Of a stretch of DNA of 64,000 nucleotides, positions 44,035 to 54,647 are shown in pieces; the first letter of the stretch is position 1; every line of letters begins with the position of its first letter. The notes below the pieces were generated by a model. It searched no databases and was not told the origin of the DNA. It saw only the letters and a program-made list of their open reading frames with translations. This DNA comes from Variovorax sp. OV700 (GTDB lineage: Bacteria > Pseudomonadota > Gammaproteobacteria > Burkholderiales > Burkholderiaceae_C): NCBI RefSeq assembly GCF_900099805.1, contig NZ_FNDR01000003.1, positions 496,001 through 560,000 on the forward strand, in the 5' to 3' direction. A program made the position numbers and the translations under genes.

Positions 44035-44556
44035 TTAGGCCGCGCGGGCTGCCACGGCCATGGCGTCGGTGCGGATGGCCAGCTTCCACAGGCGCACGGC
44101 CCGTGCCGCGAAAATCCCGCTGAAGGCGCCGTAAAGCATGGGAACCGCGACGGCGAAGCTGGCTTGCTGGCGCAGCTCGGGGTGCATGGCCAGAGCCACG
44201 CCCACCACGTACTTGGTGAAGAAGATGCCCATCATCAGCACCAGCGGCACCGCGCTGCCAGCCACCTGGAACTCGCGTGCGGCGCGGTCGTAGCGCGTGC
44301 CGGCGGGCAGGGACCGCTGCAGCACCATCAGCACCAGCGCGGTAGCCGCCACGGCCCAGCCAAGCAGGGCGCCGGGCGAATCGCCAAAAGCCGAGATCAC
44401 GCCGGCCAGCGAAAGACCTGTCATGGCAATCGGCACCACCGTGACCTTGGCGAGGCTGACACTGCCGGACATCAGCTGCTTGCAGCCCAGCCACACGAGC
44501 AGCACGAAAACGGCGAAGACCCACTTCGGGGTGTGAAGAATGATTTGCAGCAGCAT
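44035..44556 (-). CDS. DUF6622-like membrane protein
   Basis: The 173-residue protein has four to five transmembrane helices and begins MLLQIILHTPKWVFAVFVLLVWLGCKQLMSG, a start I associate with DUF6622. A loop RSLPAGTRYDRAAREFQVAGSAVPL and HPELRQQASFAVAVPMLYGAFSGIFAARA follow. No function is known. The ATG at 44556 follows GGAGAAACACC. It is first in a five-gene minus-strand operon with a 32-base gap to the hydroxylase gene, and divergent from mdtA. Confidence 0.72.
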   Translation of the reverse strand: MLLQIILHTPKWVFAVFVLLVWLGCKQLMSGSVSLAKVTVVPIAMTGLSLAGVISAFGDSPGALLGWAVAATALVLMVLQRSLPAGTRYDRAAREFQVAGSAVPLVLMMGIFFTKYVVGVALAMHPELRQQASFAVAVPMLYGAFSGIFAARAVRLWKLAIRTDAMAVAARAA

Positions 44557-44692
44557 GGTGTTTCTCCAACAAACGGTGATTCGATGGGCGGACTGTGCCG
44601 GCGCCCCCACGCAGCCGCCACGGGTCTGCGACGAAATGCGGGCTTGCGGCGCCAAGCGCAGGGGATTGGCGCGAAACGCGCCGTTCGCCGCA

Positions 44693-44714
44693 GCTTTACC
44701 GGCGCTTTACGGTT
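44693..44714. repeat. Tandem GCTTTAC direct repeat in the shared mdtA/DUF6622 control region
   Basis: GCTTTACCGGC (44693-44703) and GCTTTACGGTT (44704-44714) are adjacent 11-base direct repeats sharing GCTTTAC and the following G at position 9. Direct repeats at one helical turn are typical of response-regulator boxes. TACGGTTCAT inside the second repeat resembles LytTR boxes, but the first repeat lacks GTT. It lies 70-90 bases before mdtA and 140 before the DUF6622 gene. Confidence 0.4.
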
Positions 44715-44781
44715 CATAAGACAGGCGCGCTACGATGCAGCGCTCCACTAGCGGCCGTACTTGCGCACTGCCACATCACAC

Positions 44782-46137
44782 ATGGAATCTCCGAACTCCG
44801 AGCCTTCTTCCGGCGATTCGCCTGCTGTACAACCGGCAACACAACCTTCCTCGTCTCCGCCGCCCCGGCCGCCCTCGCGCCGCAAGCTCTGGCTCGGCAG
44901 CCTGATCGCGCTGCTGTTGCTGCTGGCGCTGGGAGGCGGCGCCTGGTATCTCATCAACCGCAAGGCCAGCCCCACCGGCGGCCCGGGCTTCGGCGGTGCG
45001 ACCGTCACGGTTGGCCATGCGGCGGCGCGCGAAATCGAGCTTCCGGTCACCATCGATGCGCTGGGCACGGTCACGCCGTTGGCAACGATCACGCTCAAGG
45101 CGCAGGTGGGCGGCGTGCTGACCGAGGTTCTCTTTACCGAAGGGCAGACCGTTGCCAAGAACCAACTGCTCGCGCGCATCGATCCCCGGCCCTACGAGCA
45201 GGCGCTGATGCAGGCTCGCGGCACCCGCCAGCGCGACGAGGCGCAGCTCGAGGCCGCGCGCGTCACGCTGGCGCGCTACCGCACGCTGCTGGGGCAGGAC
45301 TCCATCGCCCGGCAGGACGTCGACACCCAGGCCGCGCTGGTCCGCCAGCTCGAAGGCACGGTCACCACCGACCTCGCCGCCGAAGCCGCCGCCAAGCTGA
45401 ACCTCGACTACACCCGCATCACTTCGCCGGTGGCCGGCCGCATCGGCCTGCGCGCCGTGGACGCCGGCAACACCGTCACGGCCAACGCGACCACGGGCAT
45501 CGCGGTCATCACGCAGATGAACCCGATCGACGTGCAGTTCTCGGTGCCGCAAGACCGAGTGCCTGATATCCAGGCACAGCTCGCCAAGGGTGAGCCGCTG
45601 CCGGTCACCGCATTCGATCGCACCCGAGCGGTAACGCTCGACATCGGGACTTTCTCCACGCTCGATAACCTGGTCGACACCACCACCGGCACGGTGAAGG
45701 CCAAGGCCCGCTTCGGCAATGCAGAGACCACGCTGTTCCCGAGCCAGTTCGTCAATGTGCAGATGCTGCTGCGCAAGGTGCGGGCGGTGGTGGTTCCAGT
45801 GACGGCCGTGCGCACGGGCCCCAATGGCGACTATGTCTACGTGATCGACGAAGACCGCAAGGTGTCGACGCGGCCGGTGAAGCGCGGCGAAGCCAACTCC
45901 GAGGTGGTGGCCATCACCTCGGGCCTGCGTGTCGGCGAGAACGTGGTGACCGAAGGCGGCGACCGCATCAAGGACGGGTCGGCCGTGCAGCTGCAGGGCG
46001 ACCGGCCCGCGGCAGGTCCGCGCGGCGGTGCTTCCGGCCCGCGCGGTGCGGCTTCGGGTCCGCGCGGCGCACGCGGCGAGCGTGGAGAACGCGGCGAAGG
46101 CGGTGGAGAGCGGCGGCGCCAACGCCCGCCGCAATGA
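44782..46137 (+). CDS. mdtA: RND efflux periplasmic adaptor (MdtA type)
   Basis: The 451-residue membrane-fusion protein has an N-terminal membrane anchor ([21 protein letters not shown], about residues 40-60), a barrel-sandwich hybrid half-motif [46 protein letters not shown], a coiled-coil hairpin (about 130-200) and beta-barrel segments. It couples two RND permeases to an outer-membrane channel. An unusual C-terminal tail (about residues 412-451) has [16 protein letters not shown], a collagen-like GXY run, ending in basic residues. The stop codon overlaps the mdtB ATG. Confidence 0.92.
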   Translation: MESPNSEPSSGDSPAVQPATQPSSSPPPRPPSRRKLWLGSLIALLLLLALGGGAWYLINRKASPTGGPGFGGATVTVGHAAAREIELPVTIDALGTVTPLATITLKAQVGGVLTEVLFTEGQTVAKNQLLARIDPRPYEQALMQARGTRQRDEAQLEAARVTLARYRTLLGQDSIARQDVDTQAALVRQLEGTVTTDLAAEAAAKLNLDYTRITSPVAGRIGLRAVDAGNTVTANATTGIAVITQMNPIDVQFSVPQDRVPDIQAQLAKGEPLPVTAFDRTRAVTLDIGTFSTLDNLVDTTTGTVKAKARFGNAETTLFPSQFVNVQMLLRKVRAVVVPVTAVRTGPNGDYVYVIDEDRKVSTRPVKRGEANSEVVAITSGLRVGENVVTEGGDRIKDGSAVQLQGDRPAAGPRGGASGPRGAASGPRGARGERGERGEGGGERRRQRPPQ

Positions 46138-49100
46138 CGAGCAACCACAACACCACACGGAAACAGCGAGCGTCCGCGATGAGCCCCTCCCGCCCTTTTA
46201 TCGAACGGCCGGTGGCCACGGCGCTGCTGATGGTGGCCATCGTGCTGGCCGGCCTCGTCGGACTGCGGCTGCTGCCGCTGGCCGCGCTGCCGCAGGTCGA
46301 CTATCCGACCATCCAGGTGCAGACCCTCTATCCCGGCGGCAGCCCCGAGGTCATGGGCCGCACTGTGACGGCCCCGCTCGAGCGCCAGTTCGGCCAGATG
46401 GCGGGCCTCAATCGCATGAGCTCGGTGAGCTCGGCGGGCGTCTCCATCGTTACGCTGCAGTTCGCCCTCGACCAGACGCTGGACGTGGCCGAGCAGCAGG
46501 TGCAGGCCGCCATCAACGCGGGCAGCTCGCTGCTGCCGGCCGACCTGCCGGCACCCCCGGTGTACGCCAAGGTGAACCCGGCCGATGCGCCCATCCTCAC
46601 GTTGGCCGTGAGCTCGGAGACCATGCCGCTCACCGAGGTGCAGAACCTCGTGAACACGCGGCTCGCGCAAAAGATCAGCCAGGTCAGCGGCGTGGGGTTG
46701 GTGTCGCTTTCGGGCGGGCAGCGCCCGGCCGTGCGCATCCAGGCCGACACCAACGCGCTCGCGTCGGTGGGCATCGGCCTGGACACGCTGCGCAGCGCCA
46801 TCACCGCGGCCAACGCCAACAGCGCCAAGGGCAGTTTCGACGGACCGCGGCGTGCCTACACCATCAACGCCAACGACCAGCTTGTGACGGCGGACGACTA
46901 CAAGAACCTCATCGTCGCTTGGAAGAACGGCGCACCGGTGCGGATGACCGACGTGGCGCGCGTGGTCGACGGCGCCGAGAACACGCAGCTGGGCGCCTGG
47001 GCAGCGCTGCGCGCCGGCGAGCAGCCGGCCACGCTCTATCCCGCCATCATCCTCAACGTACAGCGCCAGCCCGGCGCGAACGTGATCGGCACCGTCGATG
47101 CCATCAAGAAGCAATTGCCCGAACTCGAGGCATCGCTCCCGGGCTCGATCAAGGTGGAGGTGCTGAGCGACCGCACCACCGGCATTCGCGCCTCGGTCTC
47201 GCACGTGCAGCTCGAGCTCGGGCTGGCCGTGGTGATGGTGGTGCTGGTGATCTTCTTCTTTTTGCACAGCGTGCGCGCGACCATCATCGCGAGCCTGGCG
47301 GTGCCAATCTCGCTCATCGGCACCTGCGGGCTGATGTACCTGCTGGGCTACAGCCTCAACAACCTGAGCCTGATGGCGCTGACCATTGCCACCGGCTTCG
47401 TGGTGGACGACGCGATCGTGATGATCGAGAACATCGCGCGCTACCTGGAAGAGGGCGACCCGCCGTTCAAGGCCGCGCTCAAGGGTGCCACGCAAATCGG
47501 CTTCACCATCATCTCGCTCACGGTGTCGCTCATCGCGGTGCTGATTCCACTGCTGTTCATGGGCGACGTGGTGGGCCGGCTGTTCCGCGAGTTTGCCGTC
47601 ACGTTGGCCATCACCATCCTGATTTCCGCCGTGGTGTCGCTCACGCTGGTACCGATGATGTCGGCGCGCTGGCTCAAGCCGCAGGCCGAGGAGGGCGGAC
47701 GTTTCGGTGCCAGCGTGCAGCGTTTCTTCGACCGCGTCATTGGCCGCTACGACGTGTGGCTGCAATGGGTGCTGCGCCACCAGCCGCTGACGCTCATCGT
47801 GGCACTGGCCACGCTGGCGCTGACGGTGCTGCTCTACGTGGTGATTCCCAAGGGGCTGTTTCCGACGCAGGACACCGGGCAGCTGCAGGCGCGCATCGAG
47901 GCGTCGCAGGATGTGTCGTACACGCGAATGGCCGAGCTGCAGAAGCAAGCCGCCAATGCCATCCTGGCCGACCCCGAAGTGGCCAGCGTGAGCTCGGTGG
48001 TGGGCGTTGACGCTGCCAACAACACGGCGCTGAACACCGGCAGCATGCTCATCAACATGCGCGCCGACCGGGGCAACCAGGAAGCCACCATGCAGCGCCT
48101 GCGCGAGCGGGTGCGTGCCGTGGCCGGCGTGACGTTGTACCTGCAGCCCACGCAAGACCTGACCATCGACGCCGAAACCGGTCCGACCGAATTCCGCGTC
48201 TCGCTCGAAGGGGTGGACACCAACACCGTCGATACCTGGGCGCAAAAGCTGGTGGAGCGGCTGCGCTCCGAACCGCTGGTGCGCAATGCCACCACCAACG
48301 CAGGCGCGAAGGGCCTGGCTGCCTATGTGGACATCGACCGCAACACGGCGTCGCGCCTCTCGGTCACGGCCAGTTCGGTGGACGACACGCTGTACAGCGC
48401 GTTCGGCCAGCGGATCGTCTCGACCATCTTCACCGAAACCAATCAGTACCGCGTGATCCTGGAAGCGCAGCGCGAAGCCCTGGCCTCGCCGCAGCTGCTG
48501 GGCAACCTGCAATTGCGCACCGGCGGCGGCAGTGCAACCACGCTGTCGTCGATTGCCACGGTGCGCGAGCGGCCGGCGCCGCTGCAGGTCACGCACGTGG
48601 CGCAGTATCCGGCGGCCACAGTGGGCTTCGACACGGCCGAGAACGTGGCGCTCGGAAAGTCGGTGGCGGCCATTCGCGCGGCGGCCAAGGAAATCGGCAT
48701 GCCGTCGAGCATGACCATGACCTTCCTGGGTGCGGCGGGGGCCTACGAGAAATCGCTTTCCAACCAGCTGTGGCTCATCCTGGCGGCAGTGGTGTGCGTG
48801 TACATCGTGCTGGGCGTGCTGTATGAGAGCTACATCCATCCGCTGACGATTCTCTCGACACTGCCCTCGGCCGGCGTGGGCGCGCTGCTGGCCTTGATGG
48901 TCACCGGCAACGACCTGGGCGTGATCGGCATCATCGGCATCATCCTCTTGATCGGCATCGTGAAGAAGAACGCGATCATGATGATCGACTTTGCCATCGA
49001 CGCCGAGCGGCGCGAGGGCAAGTCGCCGCAGGAGGCCATCCACCAGGCGGCATTGCTGCGCTTCCGGCCCATTCTGATGACCACGCTGGCGGCGCTTTTC

Positions 49101-49286
49101 GCGGCGCTGCCGCTGATGTTCGGCTGGGGCGAGGGCGCCGAGCTGCGCCGGCCGCTGGGCCTGGCGATCTTCGGCGGGCTGGTGGTGAGCCAGGTGCTCA
49201 CGCTGTTCACCACGCCGGTGGTCTACCTGGCATTCGACCGGCTGGGCCGTCGCTTCCGGCCCAAGGGGGAGGCCGCAGCCGCATGA
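46134..49286 (+). CDS. mdtB: RND multidrug efflux permease (MdtB type)
   Basis: The 1050-residue inner-membrane proton antiporter has the usual RND architecture: N-terminal helix [41 protein letters not shown], first porter domain, TM4 with [11 protein letters not shown] (the two proton-relay aspartates), second porter domain and a C-terminal half ending [19 protein letters not shown]. It forms a heteromeric transporter with MdtC and extrudes amphiphilic compounds, probably including bile-salt or novobiocin-like molecules in the family. The ATG overlaps the mdtA stop by 4 bases; an internal start at 46179 (MSPSRPF) is equally plausible. Confidence 0.95.
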   Translation: MTSNHNTTRKQRASAMSPSRPFIERPVATALLMVAIVLAGLVGLRLLPLAALPQVDYPTIQVQTLYPGGSPEVMGRTVTAPLERQFGQMAGLNRMSSVSSAGVSIVTLQFALDQTLDVAEQQVQAAINAGSSLLPADLPAPPVYAKVNPADAPILTLAVSSETMPLTEVQNLVNTRLAQKISQVSGVGLVSLSGGQRPAVRIQADTNALASVGIGLDTLRSAITAANANSAKGSFDGPRRAYTINANDQLVTADDYKNLIVAWKNGAPVRMTDVARVVDGAENTQLGAWAALRAGEQPATLYPAIILNVQRQPGANVIGTVDAIKKQLPELEASLPGSIKVEVLSDRTTGIRASVSHVQLELGLAVVMVVLVIFFFLHSVRATIIASLAVPISLIGTCGLMYLLGYSLNNLSLMALTIATGFVVDDAIVMIENIARYLEEGDPPFKAALKGATQIGFTIISLTVSLIAVLIPLLFMGDVVGRLFREFAVTLAITILISAVVSLTLVPMMSARWLKPQAEEGGRFGASVQRFFDRVIGRYDVWLQWVLRHQPLTLIVALATLALTVLLYVVIPKGLFPTQDTGQLQARIEASQDVSYTRMAELQKQAANAILADPEVASVSSVVGVDAANNTALNTGSMLINMRADRGNQEATMQRLRERVRAVAGVTLYLQPTQDLTIDAETGPTEFRVSLEGVDTNTVDTWAQKLVERLRSEPLVRNATTNAGAKGLAAYVDIDRNTASRLSVTASSVDDTLYSAFGQRIVSTIFTETNQYRVILEAQREALASPQLLGNLQLRTGGGSATTLSSIATVRERPAPLQVTHVAQYPAATVGFDTAENVALGKSVAAIRAAAKEIGMPSSMTMTFLGAAGAYEKSLSNQLWLILAAVVCVYIVLGVLYESYIHPLTILSTLPSAGVGALLALMVTGNDLGVIGIIGIILLIGIVKKNAIMMIDFAIDAERREGKSPQEAIHQAALLRFRPILMTTLAALFAALPLMFGWGEGAELRRPLGLAIFGGLVVSQVLTLFTTPVVYLAFDRLGRRFRPKGEAAAA

Positions 49287-52200
49287 ACCTCTCCAGGCCT
49301 TTCGTCGAACGTCCGATTGCCACGGTCCTCTTGACCATCGGCATTGCGCTGGCTGGGATCGCCGGGTTCCTCGTGCTGCCTGTGTCGCCGTTGCCGCAGG
49401 TCGACTTTCCCACTATCTCGGTGACGGCCAGCCTGTCGGGTGCGAGCCCGAGCACCATGGCATCGAGCGTGGCGACGCCGCTGGAGCGGCGGCTCGGCGT
49501 GATTGCGGGCGTCAACGAGCTCACCTCGACCAGTTCCAACGGCTCGACCCGCATCAGCCTCCAGTTCGACCTCAAGCGCAACATCGACAGTGCCGCGCGC
49601 GAGGTGCAGGCGGCCATCAACGCGGCGCGGGCCGACCTGCCGGCCACCTTGCGCAGCAACCCGACCTACCGCAAGCGCAACCCGACGGCCGCGCCCATCG
49701 CGATCCTGGCGCTCACGTCCAAGACGCGCACGCCGGGGCAGATCTACGAGGCCGTGTCCAACATCGTGAGCCAGAAGGTCTCGCAGGTGGAGGGCGTGGG
49801 CGAAGTCGAGATCGGCGGCGGCTCGCTGCCGGCGGTGCGGGTGGAGCTCGAGCCTTTTTCGCTCAACCGCTACGGCATCAGCAGCGAAGACGTGCGCGCC
49901 GCCATCCAGGCCAACAACGCCAACCGTCCCAAGGGCGCGATCGAGAACGACGAGCGCCGGCTGCAGATCTATACGCCCTCGCCGGGCCGCCACGCTGTGG
50001 AGTACCGCGACATGGTGATCGCCTGGCGCAACGGCGCGGCCGTGCGGCTGGGCGACGTCGCGCGAGTGATAGACAGCGTGGAGAACACGCGCACGCTGGG
50101 CCTTTTCAACGGACAACCCGCGGTGGTCGTGCTGGTCACGCAGGAGCCCGGCGCCAACATCATCCAGACGGTGGACGGCCTGCGCGAACTGCTGCCTGAG
50201 CTGCGTGCCCAGCTGCCGCAGGACATCGAGGTGCAGGTGGCCTCCGACCGCACCAACTCCATCCGCGCCTCGCTGCGCGAGATCGAGGCCACGCTGATGA
50301 TCTCCATCGCGCTGGTGGTGCTCGTGGTGGGCCTGTTCCTGCGCCGTGCGCGTGCCACCATCATTCCGGCCGTGGCCACGGTGGTGTCGCTGCTCGGCAC
50401 CTTCGGCGTGATGCACCTGCTGGGCTACAGCCTGAACAACCTGAGCCTGATGGCGCTGACGGTGGCCACCGGCTTCGTGGTGGACGACGCCATCGTGGTG
50501 CTCGAGAACACCAGCCGCCACATCGAGGCCGGCGTGGGCCGCATCGAGGCGGCCCTGCGCGGCGCGCGCGAGGTGGGTTTCACCGTGCTGTCGATCAGCC
50601 TGTCGCTGGTGGCGGTGTTCATACCGCTGCTGTTCATGGACGGGCAGATCGGCCGCCTGTTCCGCGAATTCGCGGTCACCCTGTCGGTGGCGGTGCTCAT
50701 CTCGCTGGTGATCTCGCTCACCACCACGCCCATGCTGTGCGCCATGCTGCTGCGGGCCGAGCAGCCCGATGCCAAGCCGCCGGGGCGCCTGGCGCGCATG
50801 GCCGAAAGCGTCTACCAATGGAGCCTGCGCACCTATGCCCACAGCCTCGACTGGGCCCTCGCGAGCAAGGCCGTGGTCATGGTGGTGCTGCTGGCAGTCA
50901 TCGGGCTCAACGTGTACCTGTTCTCTGCCATTCCCAAGGGCTACTTCCCCGAGCAGGACAACGGCCAGCTCAATGCGGGCCTGCGCGCGGACCAGAGCAT
51001 TTCGTCGGCCGCGCTGAGCGAAAAACTGCGCCAGGCGGTCGACATCATTCACAAGGACCCGGCGGTCGATACCGTGGTTGGCTTTGCGGGCGGCAGCCGC
51101 TCGGGTGGCGGCTTCATGTTCGTCAATCTCAAGCCGTTGTCTCAGCGCACCGAAAAGACCGCGGCGGTCGTCAACCGGCTGCGGCCGCAGCTCAACCAGC
51201 TGACCGGCCTGCGCGTGTTCCTGAGCCCGGTGCAAGACCTGCGCATGGGCGGGCGATCGAGTAATTCGACCTACCAGTACACGCTGAAGGGCGACAACCT
51301 GGCCGACCTGCGCACCTGGACCGCCAAGCTGGCCGACCGGCTGCGCCAGGAAACCGCGCTGACCGACGTGGACAGCGACCAGGCGGACAACGGCGTTGAA
51401 ACTTATGTCGATGTCGACCGCGAAAGCGCCGCGCGGCTTGGCGTGACGTCGAGCGCGGTCGACAACGCGCTCTACAACGCCTACGGGCAGCGCTCGGTCG
51501 CCACCATCTACGACGAGCTCAACCAGTATTCAGTGATCATGGAATGGGCGCCACGCTACCAGCGCGCGCCCGTCGTGCTGAAGGACCTGTACGTACCCTC
51601 GACGCTCACCACCAGCACCACCGCGAGCGGCGCAACCATCGTGAGTTCGCTGGCCAACACCACCGATGCGACCACCGGCACCTCGACCACCACGTCGGCC
51701 AACCCGGCACTGCGCACCGCGTCCACCGGCCAGGCGCTGGCCGCGAACACCACGCTGATGGTGCCGCTCTCGGCCATCGCCAAGGTCAGCGAGCGCGCTG
51801 TGCCAAGCTCCATCGACCACCAGGACACCGAACTCGCAAGCACCGTCTCGTTCAACCTGGACGAGGGCGTGACGCTGCAGGATGCGCGGCGCATCGTCGC
51901 GCAGGCCGAGGCCGACATCGCCATGCCCGTGAACGTGCGCGGCAGCTTCCAGGGTACGGCGCTCGCCGCGCAGCAATCGCAGGGGCAGCAGCTGGCGCTC
52001 ATCCTGGCAGCCATCGTGGTCATCTACATCGTGCTCGGCATCCTTTATGAAAGCCTGATCCACCCGATCACGGTGCTGACCACGCTGCCTTCGGCCGGCG
52101 TGGGCGCGGTGCTGGCGTTGCTGCTGTTCCACATGGATTTTTCGATCATTGCGCTGATCGGGCTTTTCCTCCTGATCGGCATCGTGAAGAAGAATGCGAT

Positions 52201-52525
52201 TCTGATCATCGACTTCGCGCTCGAGGCGGAGCGCGCGCGCGGCATCTCGGCCGTGGAAGCGGTGCGCGAGGCGTGCCTGCTGCGCTTCCGGCCGATTCTC
52301 ATGACCACGCTGGCCGCCGCGCTGGGCGCGCTGCCGCTGGCGATCGGTTTCGGCCAGGGCGCCGAACTGCGTCAGCCGCTGGGCGTGGCGATCATCGGCG
52401 GCCTGGTGGCGAGCCAGCTGCTTACGCTGCTGACCACGCCGGTGGTCTACGTGCTGCTCGACAAGCTGCGCCGGCGCTCGGGCAACGAGCGGCACCTGAG
52501 CCGCGCCGCGAGCTTGCCAGTATGA
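49283..52525 (+). CDS. mdtC: RND multidrug efflux permease (MdtC type) with a Thr/Ser-rich insert
   Basis: This 1080-residue RND permease begins [20 protein letters not shown] and has TM4 with [11 protein letters not shown] (proton relay) and the usual ILTTPVVY-like C-terminal segment [12 protein letters not shown]. It is about 55 residues longer than the E. coli homologue. The extra length sits in the second porter domain (about residues 772-826), where a Thr/Ser/Ala-rich insertion ([17 protein letters not shown]... to AANTTLMVP) interrupts the YVPS...VPLSAIAKV segment. Its start overlaps the mdtB stop codon. Function as MdtBC partner is inferred from order and similarity. Confidence 0.94.
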   Translation: MNLSRPFVERPIATVLLTIGIALAGIAGFLVLPVSPLPQVDFPTISVTASLSGASPSTMASSVATPLERRLGVIAGVNELTSTSSNGSTRISLQFDLKRNIDSAAREVQAAINAARADLPATLRSNPTYRKRNPTAAPIAILALTSKTRTPGQIYEAVSNIVSQKVSQVEGVGEVEIGGGSLPAVRVELEPFSLNRYGISSEDVRAAIQANNANRPKGAIENDERRLQIYTPSPGRHAVEYRDMVIAWRNGAAVRLGDVARVIDSVENTRTLGLFNGQPAVVVLVTQEPGANIIQTVDGLRELLPELRAQLPQDIEVQVASDRTNSIRASLREIEATLMISIALVVLVVGLFLRRARATIIPAVATVVSLLGTFGVMHLLGYSLNNLSLMALTVATGFVVDDAIVVLENTSRHIEAGVGRIEAALRGAREVGFTVLSISLSLVAVFIPLLFMDGQIGRLFREFAVTLSVAVLISLVISLTTTPMLCAMLLRAEQPDAKPPGRLARMAESVYQWSLRTYAHSLDWALASKAVVMVVLLAVIGLNVYLFSAIPKGYFPEQDNGQLNAGLRADQSISSAALSEKLRQAVDIIHKDPAVDTVVGFAGGSRSGGGFMFVNLKPLSQRTEKTAAVVNRLRPQLNQLTGLRVFLSPVQDLRMGGRSSNSTYQYTLKGDNLADLRTWTAKLADRLRQETALTDVDSDQADNGVETYVDVDRESAARLGVTSSAVDNALYNAYGQRSVATIYDELNQYSVIMEWAPRYQRAPVVLKDLYVPSTLTTSTTASGATIVSSLANTTDATTGTSTTTSANPALRTASTGQALAANTTLMVPLSAIAKVSERAVPSSIDHQDTELASTVSFNLDEGVTLQDARRIVAQAEADIAMPVNVRGSFQGTALAAQQSQGQQLALILAAIVVIYIVLGILYESLIHPITVLTTLPSAGVGAVLALLLFHMDFSIIALIGLFLLIGIVKKNAILIIDFALEAERARGISAVEAVREACLLRFRPILMTTLAAALGALPLAIGFGQGAELRQPLGVAIIGGLVASQLLTLLTTPVVYVLLDKLRRRSGNERHLSRAASLPV

Positions 52526-52563
52526 AACCCACCCCCGTCCCTCGCTCACTTCGTGTAGCTCGA

Positions 52564-52622
52564 CTCCCCCCTCAAGGGGGCAACACCGGCGGCCCGGCAA
52601 AGCCGGTTCCGCGGTGTCCCCG
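52564..52622. repeat. REP-like hairpin element between mdtC and the outer-membrane factor gene
   Basis: Three nested or adjacent inverted repeats fill 60 bases: CCCCC-TCAA-GGGGG (52567-52580), ACACCG...CGGTGT (52583-52617) and CCGGC-AAA-GCCGG (52594-52606). I recall near-identical intergenic sequence in other Variovorax and Acidovorax genomes. It sits inside the efflux operon and could attenuate transcription or stabilise upstream mRNA, as REP elements do. Confidence 0.7.
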
Positions 52623-52648
52623 GCCTCCGAGAAAATGAATCCCTTGCC

Positions 52649-54067
52649 ATGACACATCGCACCCGCATCCCTTCGCTGTCCGCGCTCGCCTTCGCGGCCA
52701 TGGTGGCCGGCTGCGCCGTAGGCCCTGCATACCAGGTGCCAAGCTCGGCCATGCCCGCCGGCTGGAAGGAGCAGAAGACCGCCGAGGGCTGGCTGCCCGC
52801 GGCCCCGGCCGATGCGCTCGATCGCGGCGATTGGTGGGAGCTTTTCGGCGATGCCACGCTCGACGAGCTGGCCGCCAGGGTGCAGGTGTCGAACCAGAAC
52901 ATTGCCGCGGCCGTGGCCAACTACGCGCAGGCGCAGGCTCTGGTGCGGGGGGAGCGCGCCGCACTGTTCCCCACGGTATCGCTCGACGGCAGCGGCCGGC
53001 GAAGCGGCAACATCGGCGGCAGCAGCAATGCGTCCAATGCCTTTTCGGCCACGCTCGGTGTCGACTGGGCGCCCGACGTGTGGGGCCGGCTGCGGCAGGC
53101 CGTGACCAGCGCACAGGCGAATGCACAGGCCAGCGAGGCCGACCTGGCGTCGGCACGCCTCTCGGCCATCGGCGACCTGGCGACCAATTATTTTTCACTG
53201 CGCGAAGCCGACGCCGAAATCGTTCTGCTCGACCAGACCATCGAGGGCTACCAGCGCGCCTTCGAGATCACGAGCAACCGCTACAAGGCCGGCATTGCGG
53301 CCCAGACCGACGTGCTGCAGGCGCAGACCCAGCTCGTGACCGCGCAGGCCGAGCGCGTGGGCTTGCAGCGCACCCGTGCCACGCTGGAGCACGCCATTGC
53401 CATGCTGGTGGGCGTGGCGCCCGCCGACTTCAGCCTGCCGCCTGCGCAGTGGACGCCCACGGTGCCTGGCATCCCCACCGGCGTGCCTTCCACCCTGCTG
53501 CAGCGCCGGCCCGACATTGCCGCCGCCGAGCGTGCGGTGGCAGCGGCCAATGCGCAGATCGGCATTGCGCGGTCGGCGTACTTCCCGAACTTCGGGCTCA
53601 GCGCTTCGATTGGCAGCAATGCGAGCCGCGTGAAAGACCTGTTCAATGCCTCCAACACGCTGTGGGCGCTCGGCCTTTCCGTGGCGCAGGTGGTGTTCGA
53701 TGCCGGCGCCATCGGCGCGAGCGTCGACTCGGCCAAGGCGGCCCATGAAGCCAGCGTGGCGCGTTACCGGCAGGCTGTTCTCACGGCGTTCCAGGCGGTG
53801 GAAGACCAGTTGACGGCCGGCGCCGCGCTCGCGCAGCAGGAGGGCCTGCGGCGCGAGGCATCGGCCGCCGCCGACAAGACCGAGCAGCAGCTGCTCAACC
53901 GCTACCGCGCGGCGCAGGTCAGCTACACGGACGTGGTCACGGCGCAGGCAGCCGCTCTCAGTGCGCGGCGCACGCTGGTGCAGCTGCAGGTCAATCGGCA
54001 GACCGCCGCGGTAGCACTCATCCAAGCTCTTGGCGGCGGCTGGCAACAGCCCACCCCCCTCCGCTGA
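52649..54067 (+). CDS. RND efflux outer-membrane factor (NodT/OprM type lipoprotein)
   Basis: The 472-residue protein has a lipoprotein signal (LSALAFAAMVAGC, cysteine at residue 22) and two repeats of the outer-membrane efflux protein fold, with the pattern WWELFGDATLDELAARVQVSNQNIAAAVANYAQAQ and RRPDIAAAERAVAAANAQIGIARSAYFPNFGLSASIG in the first and second halves. It forms the trimeric exit duct for the MdtABC pump. It starts 123 bases after mdtC, separated by the REP-like element, so its expression may be tuned separately. No terminator is obvious downstream. Confidence 0.93.
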   Translation: MTHRTRIPSLSALAFAAMVAGCAVGPAYQVPSSAMPAGWKEQKTAEGWLPAAPADALDRGDWWELFGDATLDELAARVQVSNQNIAAAVANYAQAQALVRGERAALFPTVSLDGSGRRSGNIGGSSNASNAFSATLGVDWAPDVWGRLRQAVTSAQANAQASEADLASARLSAIGDLATNYFSLREADAEIVLLDQTIEGYQRAFEITSNRYKAGIAAQTDVLQAQTQLVTAQAERVGLQRTRATLEHAIAMLVGVAPADFSLPPAQWTPTVPGIPTGVPSTLLQRRPDIAAAERAVAAANAQIGIARSAYFPNFGLSASIGSNASRVKDLFNASNTLWALGLSVAQVVFDAGAIGASVDSAKAAHEASVARYRQAVLTAFQAVEDQLTAGAALAQQEGLRREASAAADKTEQQLLNRYRAAQVSYTDVVTAQAAALSARRTLVQLQVNRQTAAVALIQALGGGWQQPTPLR

Positions 54068-54172
54068 GCGGAGCGGACTGGCTGTGCGCGAGATGGGCGG
54101 CTGCCCATCCCCTCAGCCCCGGCGTGGGTTACGCGCGGAGCCGTTCTTCTTCACGGCGCGATCGTCAGGCGC

Positions 54173-54538
54173 TCAGTGCGCGTGACGGTCCAGGGACCCG
54201 CCGAGGTAGTCCTTGTCGGTCACCAGAACCCAGAGTGCGAGCACCAGGATCGCCGCTGCCACGAGCACTGCGTTGACCATCGCTTTCTCAACGGTGGCAA
54301 AGCCTAGTACCCAGGGTGACGCGGCCAGCCAGATGGCGATCGCGCCTTCGGTCCACTCTTCCCATGCACGCGGAACCAGGGTCGCCCCCAGCGCCACTGC
54401 GCCCAGCACGACGCCTGTCGCCACTGCGCTCCACATCGCGTAAGTGACGTCCTGGAACCCCAGGACCCAAGGCGAGATGATCAGCCACGCACCGAGCGCG
54501 ACGCTGACGGGGTCTTGCCAATGTTTCACCTGCTTCAT
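54173..54538 (-). CDS. SPW-repeat membrane protein
   Basis: The 121-residue protein has two SPW units, LIISPWVLGFQDVTYAMWSAVATG and LAASPWVLGFATVEKAMVNAVLVAAA, each a pair of membrane helices with the SPWVLGF motif. The family is of unknown function. The start at 54538 is set by an AGGAGG Shine-Dalgarno sequence 8 bases upstream; an ATG six bases earlier (54544) would be only 2 bases from it. It is convergent with the outer-membrane factor gene and 109 bases after the RpiR gene end. Confidence 0.85.
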   Translation of the reverse strand: MKQVKHWQDPVSVALGAWLIISPWVLGFQDVTYAMWSAVATGVVLGAVALGATLVPRAWEEWTEGAIAIWLAASPWVLGFATVEKAMVNAVLVAAAILVLALWVLVTDKDYLGGSLDRHAH

Positions 54539-54647
54539 GGTCATTACCTCCTGTCGCGGCACACAACCGCGACAGTCGTTCGACCATTCGGGCTCGAACG
54601 GGGTTCCGCCATTGCGGCACTGCAGCACGCGGATTCGGCTCGGAGGC

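Noticed and set aside
45837..49043. Minus-strand open frame of over 1000 codons opposite mdtA-mdtB
   Set aside because: It is a reading-frame shadow of high-GC codon usage; the His/Arg/Gln-rich translation has no domain, and the plus-strand RND genes are certain.
49223..51235. Minus-strand open frame opposite mdtC
   Set aside because: It has the same shadow composition, rich in His, Arg and Gln, and is antisense to a recognised permease.
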